Positions 38,701 through 50,700 of a DNA stretch of 64,000 nt are shown in pieces. The stretch lies in contig CM039211.1 of the NCBI GenBank assembly GCA_008360975.2, positions 67,794,565 through 67,858,564 on the forward strand, written 5' to 3'. The stretch comes from Lichenostomus cassidix (Eukaryota > Chordata > Aves > Passeriformes > Meliphagidae). A program made the translations under genes and the position numbers. Positions within the stretch are counted from its first letter, which is position 1. Every line of letters starts with the position of its first letter. A model generated the notes under the pieces. The model saw nothing but the letters and a program-made list of their open reading frames with translations, did no database searches and was not told where the DNA came from.

Positions 38701-41700
38701 CAAATGGGTCAAATAAATGCTTCCTAGTCATAATGATGTCTCAGGTGCTCAGTGTTGGGGTTTCGGAACTGCTGATACGAAATATGAACAGGAAAGCTCT
38801 CACCTGGAGATTTAGGGTGGACAAACAGCACACAGCCAGAAATTTCCTGCAGTGAGGAACTTAGCCTCAGGGCAGACAAGCCAGGCACATTTCTAGATCA
38901 CAGTGCATGTCTGGACCAAATGCTGTGGGGTTTGGTTTTCATCCTGGACCTTCTACAGGTGCAGGCAAGGTCACTCTTTTTCTGTTCTCCCGATTCACCT
39001 CCTCTCTAAACTCTTCTTGTCTGACACATTTCAGGTCTGAAATATCAGGGTAGACATTGGGGTGTGGGAATCCAGCCCTTTCCTCTCTCTGAGCTAGGCA
39101 AGCCCTGCTCTTGCCCAGTGCCACTGGATGGTGCCTGCCAGGATCAGGACTGACATGGGATTCACTGGTCTGGAGCAGCAGCCTGTCCATCAGCAGTACT
39201 GCTAATTGACAAGCTGATGGATAAGGCTGTTGCATCACCATGCTAGCAGCTCCTCCCCTGCAAAATTAACTTGGGAAATGGTAATAATTACAAATGGAGT
39301 CTGAATGGTCTGTCTGCTGGCAGTGGGTGAAATTGGTGACTGCCTGGTACCTCCTTGTTGAGCAGAGGAAGATGGATTGATGGTCTTGGTTCAGTTGTAA
39401 AGACATGAGTTGCTACAGAACAGAAATTCCTCTGTGAGGCACACCTTTACTGCCTGTCTCAGTGGTGGCTTGGAAAAATGTGGGCATAAAGGTTTGGCTG
39501 TCCATTTTTACTGGCAGCTCAGCCTCATCAGGGAGGGCAGGACCCTGAATAGGGTATGAAGTGGAGATTGCTGTCTTGCTAGCCCAGATGTACCTACTGT
39601 GTGCCAAAAGGGGTAGATCTGCAGAGAGGAGAGACAGTGCTAGTCCTGGCAGTGGTGGGCAGTCAGAAACAGAACCACTGTGTCCCTGAAAATACCAAAT
39701 GAAGTGACACATTTTTAATATGTTACAAGGAGCTGAGCGTACACAGCTTTTCTTTCCTCAGCAGTCTAAATCCAGATCAAATGCACATAGAATATTCTAA
39801 GTCTGAAGGAATCCATAAGGATCATCAAAATCCTGCCCAGGAGAATCTCAAGGGTCCCTGTGCCTGAGAGCATTGTCCAAATGCTTCTTGAACTCTCTCA
39901 GGCTGGTGCTGTGACCACTTCCCTGGGGAGCTGTTCCAGTGTCCAGCCACCCTCTGGGTGAAGAACCTTTTCCTGATATCCAACCTAAACCTGACACAAT
40001 GTCAGGCCATTCCCTCAGGTCCTGTCATTGGTCACCAGATAAGAGATCAGTGCCTGCACCTCTGCTTCACCTTGCGAGGAAGCTGAAGACCTTGGTACCT
40101 GTGAGAGCATTCCCCATCTAAGGCTCCACAAAGCTGCCTGAACCACTGGCCCATCCCTGGCTCTGGTCAAGCTGGTCATTCTTTGGCCCAGGAGGAATAA
40201 GGGGGATGTAAGATGCTATGTGGTGTGTTTCCACTTCTTTCTGGGCACATCACTGGACAGATTATGGAGCACTCCTCACTTTTCTGGGAGCTCTACTTTG
40301 TTCCTTCTTCCAGTTCTCTCATTTCACTAATTCTTTGACAGCCAATCCCTTCTCTATCTTTGGTGTCACATTTTTCTCATCTTTCCCTCCCCTTCTCTTC
40401 CCAAAGAGGCTTTATCTTTGGAGTGAGCATTTTGACTAGTCTGACACAACACAATTCAGTAGGGCAGGACCTGTTACCAGAGAGCAGAATTTTGATGATG
40501 TGAGACACAGCAGAAGCCAGTGCAGATGGTCTCCACTGTTATTGTACATCACACATGGTTACAACAGAGGCTCTGGGCTCTGGGTGGCTAAGAAGCTTTG
40601 GCAGAAGAGTGCAATCCCTGCTACTATGACTAATGTGGAAATGGCAAACGCTCTTGTGCTGCTGCAAACTGACTCACAAGATCATGGCACAACAGATTAT
40701 GCTCTCTGTCCCCACTATATATTGTGACACATTGCCATGTTCAATAGCTCTGCAAACTGAAAGATTAAAGGGCAGGAATTAATACACAAAAAGGTCAGAT
40801 CTCCAAAGGGGCTCAGACTAGTGGAAGGGGAAATACTTATTGCCTTGTTACTCGCTCTGTGGCAAAAAGGGCACTGAGGCATTATGTACTGTCTGATCCT
40901 GGAGAATCAAGACCTTGGCTTGCAAAGGTTATGCCTGCAAGGAATGGTCTTCTAGTGCCACTGCATAGATCCATAGCCTGACCAGATTAACAGAGAAAGC
41001 TAATTCCTGCAGGGACAGGGGCTGTGATCAAAGCCCTGGCGAGGAGGGATGTTCACAGTGCTCTAGCCTTTGCCACAGAGCCATGGATGGTTTGGTAGTC
41101 TGACTCAAATGATACCATATACGTCCCTTATTCAGTCAAAGAGAATCTTGAAAAAAGAGCATAGGGGGAGACAGAAGAAAAAAAGAGTAAAATTACAGAC
41201 TAAACACAGTCATGTAGTATGGACCTGTTTTTGTAAAGACTGTGGTATCCTGGAGTCCTTTGGATGCAGCATCAGAAATAATATGGCTGGTCAGAAAGGT
41301 GAACATGTAGACAAACTGCACAATTAAAGGAATTTATTTGGGTCTGAATGATATGGATGACATACCTGTATAGGTGTTCATTGTCCTGTTTTGCTATTTT
41401 CAGGCAACAAAGAATATTCTGCTACAGGCTGTAATGGTGTGAACCCACATTTGAGGTTTTTTTTGTGTACTATGAAAGAGTATCTGAGAGCAATATTCAG
41501 GATTTAAACAATATATGGCAAGTCATAATCATAGCAAGACTATGATTATGTACATAATACTGCAGCAGTCTTAGCCACTTTCAGAATGAGAGATACACCA
41601 TAAAAGAAAGTTGTTTGGAAGTTGCTGACTTTGGATGGGGACTGTCATGATCTTCCCTTCTCTATAGTGTTGCTGCAATTGCCTGCTCAGCTGTAATATT

Positions 41701-44700
41701 TTATTTCTACCCTTGCATTTGGAGACAGAGCCATGCAGAACCACAGGGCAGTAAGAGATGCTATAGAGCGAGAAAAATCCCATAATGAACAATGATGGAA
41801 CAAGCTGCCCAGTGATGAAAATTTCTTTCTAACCCCAAGCAATTAGTGGCTGGTTTATATCATAAAGCATGAAGTTTTGTGTCCTATCTACATTTTTATC
41901 CAGTCTAATATGGCTGTGGATGTTCTCATTACCCATATAAATGTCTAATCCTTTTATTTTTTATGCTGCTAAGCTCCAGGACTGAATAAAGCCCGTGGCA
42001 AGGAGGAGAGGTTTGGAGAGCACATAAATGCTCATGAGAAGGAACACAATTAGATGGAGCAAAGGCATGATGTAAGCTATGTGGGTTTGCTTTCTGTGTC
42101 TCAGGGACAGACAAAAGCAAAATGAGAGGTGAGCATTTGACCTGCCACTGTTCCCTTTGCACCTCTGCCATAACTTAAAGTGTCACCGCGTTATGAGGAA
42201 GCTGAGCAATGAGAAAGACAAATATATTGCTGAAGTTTCATTGAGATAAATCCAAACTTTACACAGCTCAGGCTATTTGGATGTCAGCTTTACTGGCAGA
42301 AGGGAGTCTCTCTGCCTGCAGTGAAGAGGGGCAAGGATGACTGTCACCTTTCAGCATGTCAGCCTGTTGGTGTTTGTGCAGGGACTTACTGTGAATTGCT
42401 GCCTGAGCAAGTCTCTCCAAAATTCAGAGAGAATCAGATTAAGGCCATTGACTTTTATATAACCATTGATGAGATACCTAACTGAAAGGCTTCTTTAATT
42501 ATGGGGATAGTTGGGGGTAGTAACAAAAGCCCAAGTCATTAAAATTTATCTAGAAAGAACATCTTTCCTCTCATACCCACAGTAAAGGATGATGGAAAAT
42601 TAGCTAAAAGGACCTAAGTAAATTAAAAAACAAAGGACAGACATAGAACTGGATGAATAAACAGAAAGATGATTGACTGGCAAACAGGTAGATACTGAAA
42701 TAAATGGACAGTAGAACAGATGGCCGTGTTTATATAACCTTAAAGACAGAATGCTATCTTGGTGGTGTGGTTGAGCTCACTGAGCATACTAAGGGCTCCC
42801 TGCAATCTTCTGATGCCTTCAAAAGGCTCCAAAAGCTCCCCAGTGCTTAAGCTGCTAAAACACATATATACATGCCTAATTTTCAGTACAGTAAGTCACT
42901 TGATTTTAATTCTGCTTAGAGCTGAACACAAACTACATGTTTGCAAAGTGTTTGTTGGGTGGAGCATAATTATTTGTCAATACCTAGGTAAGACTCTGGT
43001 ATTTCTATTTTACGTGATATTCTTCCTTGTGGCTCATAAAGTCCCCTATGATGATGAATCTTCTGAGTTTTCAGGACTGGCTAATACTGAAAGAGTTATT
43101 TTTTCTTGGGTTTTTTTTGGGCTTTTTGGCTGGAGCATCTAACTGAGTATTTGATTTCCTAACAGACTAGGTCAATCTATCTGTTCCCCAGGGTAAAATA
43201 CTCTTTTGGCAGCTGGTGATTAGGATCAGTTAGTAACATTTACTTAAATTTTTATTGCTGTGATTGTTAGCATTAGTGTGTGTACAGCAATGGTAAAAAA
43301 TGTCTTTCTAGAGGAAGTGTATTGGAGGAGAGGGCTATCTCAAATCTTGAGGACACTGAAAAATGTAGGTGCACATTAAGGAATGATGAACTCCTGAGTT
43401 CTTGGTGATTACAGCTTTAGACTGTATGTGTATTTGTAAATACAGGTAGAGGGACAGATATGTATCATTTAACCCTCCTCATTCATCTCTGACTGCCAGT
43501 GCTTGCAAAATCACTTTAGTGCTGGCATGTCCAAGCTAGGCACAGTGTGAACCCCAGCAGCAGTTCTCCTGCAGTGTGCCACCAAAGGGTAACCCTGAGC
43601 CCATTCAGAAGCTACATTAACTCAGCTTCACTCTCCAGGCCCGGTAAGGCAGCAGGATTTGTGTGCAGTGAGCATTTTGGAGATCAACACCTGCTCCCTG
43701 CACACAGGAAGCCATTTGGGTCAGCAGACTTATGGACCCTTTGGGTCATCCTCCCAGAGGCATCTGGCTGCAGGGAATTCCAGCAGGAGACACCAGTGCT
43801 GGGTGCAAACAGGCTTAGCACAGCTCCTTCAAGGCTAACCAGAAGCAAGACCCTTGGGAGTACTGCGAGGGGATCTGCCAGCATGAACTGCTCAGGAGTC
43901 AGGTAAATTTTCAGCTGAAGCAAAACATGCTGGTTGTCCTGACCGTATTCACCAGACATGCTATCCAGCAGATAAGCACTCAAATATTCAGTACACAATT
44001 TTTCCACCTCCAACATGCCCTTGATGTTTGTCATCCAGATTGAACACTGTAGCTGCATAAGACACAATACACCAATGCTATAAGGAGCCCTGGTGGGGTG
44101 GGGAATAACCCTGAGCTATGCCACAGGCTCTCATTGGGCAAAGCCTGTGGGTGTGGGCAGTATCCCCAGGACTGAGGGAGCAGGCTGTGGGCACAGGGTT
44201 GGTCTGGCTTACCTGGATAAGGGTGAATGCCATTAGCAAACACGGCTTCGGCGGCTGGCTGCCCGTTAGCCTGCGGCGGGAGGCCAGTGAAACCATTCAC
44301 CCCAATTGGAGATGGGATGCTAGGCACGGCTGGTGCAGTTATGCCAGGAGGCGTGCTTCCACCTGCAGATGGGGAAGACACAAGGGCAGAGCTGGTGAGT
44401 GCTGGAAACAACGACTTCATGGAGAAAACTGCTGACACAACAGCTGTGACCATCATGCGCCAAAAAAACCACCCCAGGAAATGGAAAAAACTCTCAAGCT
44501 GTAGAGCAAATAAAGGGAGTACTTGCCATTGCTCCCCTGGTCAGAAAGCACTCAAGAAAAGCATGAAATACCTCCAAAAATTCTCAGCCCCAGCTTTCTA
44601 GAGCAGTTCCTATCAGATTCCCTTTGGAGCTCTGTGGGTGTACTGATTTCCAGGACTGCTCTGTCTGCACTCTCTCATGAATACACCTTTCATGTGCAAA

Positions 44701-47700
44701 CTCATTCTGAACTCTCTCAGCACTAGGGATCTTTAAAAGACTTGTCAAGTTTGTTTGTAGCCTAAAGGTAGCCAGTGATACATTTTTTTTAATGTCACTG
44801 TTTGGCCCAAACTTGACTTCATACACTTTTAACAGATGTCTCCCAATGAACGGGGACAAAGTTTGGACTAGATTTGTTCCTTTCATGGAATCATATTTCT
44901 TTCCTTCTTCCCAGATGCATCCTGTGGGGGACTGTAATGCTGCTATTTCAGAAGAACAAATTAATCTTTATGTTCTGAGTGGGATCTTGTCACCCACTGG
45001 TAGAGAATTCTTTAATTTCTGGGGACAGAATTAAATCCCTTTGCTACTTCACTGTCTCCTCCTATGTTTGTGTAAAATGACTGGACAGTCTGTTCTTCTT
45101 GCAACATGTTCAGGATGATTTCAGGGACCAAAAATGAGTTTTCAATGAGCCTGAAATAATATTTTTCTCTTGCGAGGTGTGTGTGGGAAGTTAAACTATC
45201 TTCAACAATATCTTTCTGTGTTAGGATATACCACTGATTGAAAGCACCATTTTTGCAGAGACCTCGTTTTAAACCAATTGCAGATATTTTCTTCACCATA
45301 GCAGCATTCCATGATGGCTTAGTCCAATAACACACTTTAACAACTGCTTAAATCGTTGTTGGTTCTTTAAGAAAGCCACTATGGATGCATGAGATGTTTT
45401 ATTATGTTCAGATTTGAGTAACCCAAAAAAAAAAAAAAAAAAAAAAAGGCGGTATTTCAGCTCATTTCTTATACCCTGAGCAGACAAGCTGCTGCTTCCC
45501 CTTTTCTTATTTAAATGGTGTTGGCCTTTAAAAATGTCCTCTGTGGAGGTACAGGGAGCCAGCAGTGGCAACTGAAGTCCAAAGGCAATGCTCTTAGCAT
45601 ATGCCATCAGCTTGCAAATCACAAAGGCTACTTAAAATTTCAGTTGCTTTTCTGGATCTCTCCTTTATTTGCATAGAAAATGTAAATAATTTTTTTTTCT
45701 AAAATTGCAGCAAGGGATTTGTGCTTGCTATTTTGTGCGTGTCTAAGGAAGTTTAGGCATATTTATTGGAATTCTTTAATTTTCTTCATATAAAGAACCC
45801 CCCTGGAGAGGTCAGGTCTGTAGTTGGAGTAAAACTGGCATAATGCCACTGTGGAAAACAAATGGTGGTGGTGCATGCCAGTTGTGGATTTCATCGCTCG
45901 TTTGATATCTCTGGCTGTAGCTACACCAGGTGCAGATTTACAACACGGAGAGAGAGAAGGAAGGAGGGAGGGAGAGGAGGAAGAAGAAAGGAAGCCTAAA
46001 TTAAATTTAATTTCTAGCCCCTCTCTGCAAATAACAGAGTGGCAGACCCACTGCCAGACCCACTTTTCAACCAGATTATAGCAGTGGTGGGAGAAATGTA
46101 AAACCTGAACCAAACTCTCAGAAATGCGAAATTAATTGCCTCACAATTATGGACTGTTGTGTGAGATAAATGTGACTCTTGATGGAAGACTGTCAAGATG
46201 ACAGAAAACAGTGTTAAAATTTTCTTGGTCTGAATTACCCACGGGGAGTGCTTATTGTACTCCTTTGACTGCAGGTGACTTGTTCAGATGAGATGTCTAA
46301 GTTTTGTATGGCTAAAGCCAGGTGAGATGGATAATATCTCTCATCAGTTAGATTTGCCTGGATCCAAAACTCTGAGTTCCTAAGTCCCATGGCAATGAAT
46401 GCACTTATGGTCATCCCCCAGGAACCCACTTTCCTAGACGTGGGATACACAAGAAAACCGCTGGATTAGCTGGTTTGAAGGTACCAGCACAGAGGAACTG
46501 TGCTGAGCCAATACCTCTAAAGCCTCTAGGACTTCTGGGTTACCAGAACCCTTTTTTCTAGCACAATTTTTATTTTGCTTAGGAGAGATCAAAACACTTC
46601 CTTTTTATTTTTTCCTATGTTCCAAACACTTTTTCTAGTGCCTGGTTTTTGTTTTTTTTTTCCTGAGAACTTTGAAATATTTCATTTTCCTTCCAAGGCA
46701 GAACAAAGATATACTTCAATGGCTAGAAATCCTGCTATGAAGCAGAATGATCATTTTCCATTTGGCTTTCTGAACGCTAACAAAAGCCAGCAGGAGAATT
46801 AATGTTAGGCTTCAGATATCTCCTGGCTACTCAGAAATCGCTGCTAGTGTTGTAGGCTTGTTTGCTCAGACATTATGTGAAACATTTTCTATGCATCTTA
46901 TCACATGCTTTGTGAGTGTTGTAGTAATACAAGGAGTAATTTCAAAGTCTAAACATTTCTCCTAAGGAATAATTGTCAATGGACATTTCCACAACCCACC
47001 ACAGAGATTTTTCATGAAGGAAGGTATTCATTCAAGGTAAATCTGCAATAATGCCAAAGCAAATAGGCTCTGTGATTGAAAATATGTCATTAGGAGAGTG
47101 CAAAATCATCTGCCATGAAAGACATCAAGGGATCATCTAAACCAGCATCTTATTTTCAATAATGACCAGTCATGGGTGATCTGGAGAGCATGTAAAAAAC
47201 ATGAGTTTCCTCTCCTGTATTCTGACAGTGAGAGCTTAACAGTCCTCTCATCCTGTCAAACACTGGAATAGGCTGCTCAGGGAAGTGGTGGAGTCTCCAT
47301 CCCTGAAGGAGGATGTGGTGTTGAAGGACATGGTTTAGTGGTGGGCTTGGCAGTGCTGGGTTAGTGGTTAGATTTGATTATCTTAAAGGCCTTTTACAGG
47401 CTAAATTGTTCCATGATTCAATGACTCTGAAAGACACTGGTCAGAGCACAAGAGGAAAAGTTTATGTCAGAAAAGAGCTGGGATATGTGCTGCATATCGT
47501 GGTAGGCACAGAATTTGGCTGTTGTACAGGTGTTTTCACACTATGACACGGAACCCACTCATTTTCAAGAATATATTCATATATATTCAAAAGAGCTTGT
47601 GCTCTTTTGTGGTGGGTCCATTGCAAACCACTGCCTGGATTCAGCTTTCCAGGGTCTGACACTATTTGAATTCCAGGCAGTCTTTGTTTGATGTTCTCTC

Positions 47701-50700
47701 TGCTCCCACCAACACAAAACAAATCTAGCTAATGCAAATATGATAATCTTGCCAGCAGTGGGTTTAAAGGGTGCACATATAATTAAGCCACTTTTTTATT
47801 TGGATTTGCAGTAGCTCCATCGACTTTTTGTTTATACATTTATCATTGTGTAAACATATATTTTGAAATGTGCAGTATAAGATTTTTGAGTCAAGTGCTT
47901 TTCCTTGGGTCTCTATAAGTTCATGTGGAATGAGGTCTGTCTTCCTTACTCTCCTTTCTCCCCTAAGACCCCCTGATATTCTATTACAAGCAAAGATAGG
48001 TATGTTATCCAGTTGCTGCTGACACTGTTCCCAGACACAGATTGCAAAAAAGTGGGGAGAGTCTCTTTGGCAGGTTGGCATAATTCAGTTCATTAGGAAA
48101 GGCCCCCAGACTTGCCTGGCTTCGGTGCCTTAACTCCCTGCCATCCAGGGTTTCTCACCCATCTTTCCTGAGTGCTTTTTTCGGACTACACTTTCCCACT
48201 TTAGGGGTGGTGCAGACCTCTTTCTATTCAGCAATGAAGCTGCTGCTTTCCTCTCTTAGTGCTCTTCTCTGGAGTTCCAGACCCTGCCCTGCTCAGCACA
48301 GCTTACACCCCAGCTGGCTCAGACAAAGCTCCCTCCTTCCATGTCTCACCCCAAACCTTTGTCAAGCTGGTCCCCTCCAGGCCAGCTGGGCGCTTCCAGG
48401 TTCACACAAGGGTATTGGCATGCCATGTCTTTCTGACACAGCCAGAAAGTGTCAGCACAGTCCCATCCCCAGTACCTCTCCCAGGAACAGCCTACACCAC
48501 CCTCTTTTATCCCATGCCTTAAAAATATTCCTTTCAGGATGTACTTTTGAGTCCTCTGCATCCCTACCAGACTCTAGCATATTGCAAAGCTTTCCAGACC
48601 CTCACTTCTTTCAAGGTTTGGCCACACTTTTCCTGCTTCCCTACTTCCCTGCTGTTAGGCCACATGTCAGTCCATGACTACCAGACCAGCTTATTTCTCT
48701 GCTGCTGAACCATATCCTGCAGCTCCTAGAATGGGCTTCTTACAGCCTAACCAGAACCTGGCAGTCCTTTGCTGGCTACCTGTCTCAGTCCCAGCAGCTA
48801 GAAACCCCCTCACCAAACACCTTCATTCCAGGTAGCACCAGATGTCTTCCTTGAATACCTTCTGTCCTATTTCATGGAGGGGGAAAGGCTTACATGTCCC
48901 AAAGGCAATATTCATCTTGTTAATGACATTGCATCTCACCACAAACACTGTTTTGTTTGTCTTTGGACCAGCCTGGCTGTGACAGTCCCAGCACTGACCC
49001 CTTTGACACATATATGCATCAATAAACCAGTGCAGGTCACTGGCGGGTGGTTTTGTGACGTTTGGAGGGTTCTCAGAGATAAAGAGATGTTGTGTATGGG
49101 ATTAGACTGAGAAGGAAGTGTCACAGAATCATGGAATAGTTAAGGTTCTAAAAGACCTCTAAGATCATCAAGGCCAACCATTAACCCAGCCCATGTCTCA
49201 AAGTCCCACATCTACACACCTTTTAAATAACTTCAGGGATGGCCTCTCATTCACTGCTCCGGGCAGTCTGTTACAGTGCTTGACAACCCTTTTTAGTAAG
49301 AAACTTTTTCTAATACCCAATCCAAACCTCCCCTGGGGTCACTTGAGGCCCTTCCTCTGGGAAGGAACTTGTTGCCTGGCAGGAGCAGCCAATCCTCACT
49401 GGCTACAGAGAGCTAACAAGTGCTGCCAGGTGTGCTGTGGGATGTGGCCAGATTTCCCTGCCCTTTCCCCTCTCCAGCCCGCTGTCCCCTTACCTGAGGT
49501 TGGTGTCATGGGGGCGGCTGCCAGGCCGTTCATGTTCAGAGCTGCCATCTGCTGCATCTGGGCTGCAGCAAAGGCTGCCATGGGGTTCAGGTATCCACCC
49601 TGCGCCACCGAAGCCATGATCGCCGCTTGCTGCTGCATCAGCTGGAACAAAGAGAGCAGGGAAAAAATATCACGCGGTCACTGGCGGGGCAGCCTGGGGG
49701 CACCAGGAGGGCACCCAGTGAGGGTGGAAGGCATCCCAAGGTTTTGGGGGTGTCAGCACAGCATGCCTGTGGTACCCCCCAGACCTGGACACTCTTCTCG
49801 CTGCAGGGGCTGGAGGGAAGGGACATCTTTGCAATTTGGAGTGTTTATGGTCCCCACCCCGCCCTGTGTTCCCTAGGGTGGAGGTTTCCTGTGACCTGGA
49901 CTCAGCCCACCAGCTGCTTGGTACTTCTCTGGTCAGAAAGGCAGAGAAAAGGCTTTATACAGAAGAAACAGGATATACCTGAGGAGAGAGGTTTCGTGGC
50001 TTTCATTGCTTATATCAAAATTCTGGAAAAGCCCTGGTGGTTACTGATGGGAGACCAGTGTATGTAGGAAGAGGGGATTCCTTCTCCAAAGCAGAAAGTT
50101 TGGCCAGTTCTCTAGGGATAACCTGACTTTTTTCCATCTGTCAGTGACAAAAATCACTTTTTCTTTTGCTGCTAGGAGGCTTCTGCTAAGTACTGAACAA
50201 AACCACGACCAAAACTTCTAGAAAAACTTCCAGAAAAACAAAACCACTACCAAAACTTCTATTTCCAACACAACCAAGCAGATACCCCCAGAAGAGCTGT
50301 AGAAGAGAAGGGAGCTCCCCTGCTTTAGCAAGACTAATACTGTCTAATGAGAAAACCTCTTTCCTGTGATTTTAATCTGGGTTGACTTTCTCAATTTTTT
50401 TCTAGAAACAGGTCATAAAGCTGCTTCTTTCACGGCACCTACAAAAATCAGAAATAAGGAACCCAGGCTACATTTTCAGGCATTTGGGGCTAAAAATTTT
50501 GGACCAGAAGGCTGGTGAATGGTTATGAATCCTGGAAATGTTTCTTTCATTAAAAACAGACATTGTTATCATTATGTTACACTCAGAACCTAGCACACAG
50601 CTGGTGCAGTTCATGTGCTCAGTATGGCTGCAGAGAGGTTTTAAAAGGGTCCTGGTGTGAAGAATAAGACAGTTTTGTTGAAGCTGCCTCTTGTCTCCTT

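Larger units (their letters stand above)
32058..44212 (-). other. CELF4: CELF4 intron (12.2 kb)
   Basis: It contains a minus-strand CR1 fragment at 39.8-40.1 kb, an older CR1/L3-like fragment at 41.8-42.0 kb, and an AT-rich candidate conserved block at 37.5-37.8 kb. Open frames are short and unrelated to known products. Confidence 0.85.
44363..49493 (-). other. CELF4: CELF4 intron (5.1 kb)
   Basis: It contains a minus-strand CR1 at 49.12-49.41 kb next to the upstream exon, a plus-strand CR1 tail at 47.26-47.43 kb, a 23-A tract at 45.43 kb, a purine-rich stretch near 45.95 kb and a perfect 9-bp hairpin at 47.59 kb. No further exon was seen. Confidence 0.85.

Noticed and set aside
44800..45447. 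A-tract at 45425-45447 as the tail of a processed pseudogene
   Set aside because: No AATAAA just upstream, no flanking duplication and no recognisable parent gene; processed pseudogenes are rare in birds.
45012..45622. Two overlapping minus-strand frames (107 and 109 codons) as possible lost exons
   Set aside because: No similarity to CELF4 or a known domain, no convincing splice sites in frame, and one frame crosses the 23-A tract.
49193..49876. 227-codon plus-strand open frame, the longest in the window
   Set aside because: It runs antisense through a CR1 fragment and the 49494-49641 CELF4 exon. No domain is recognisable and the frame is explained by the GC-rich exon on the other strand.
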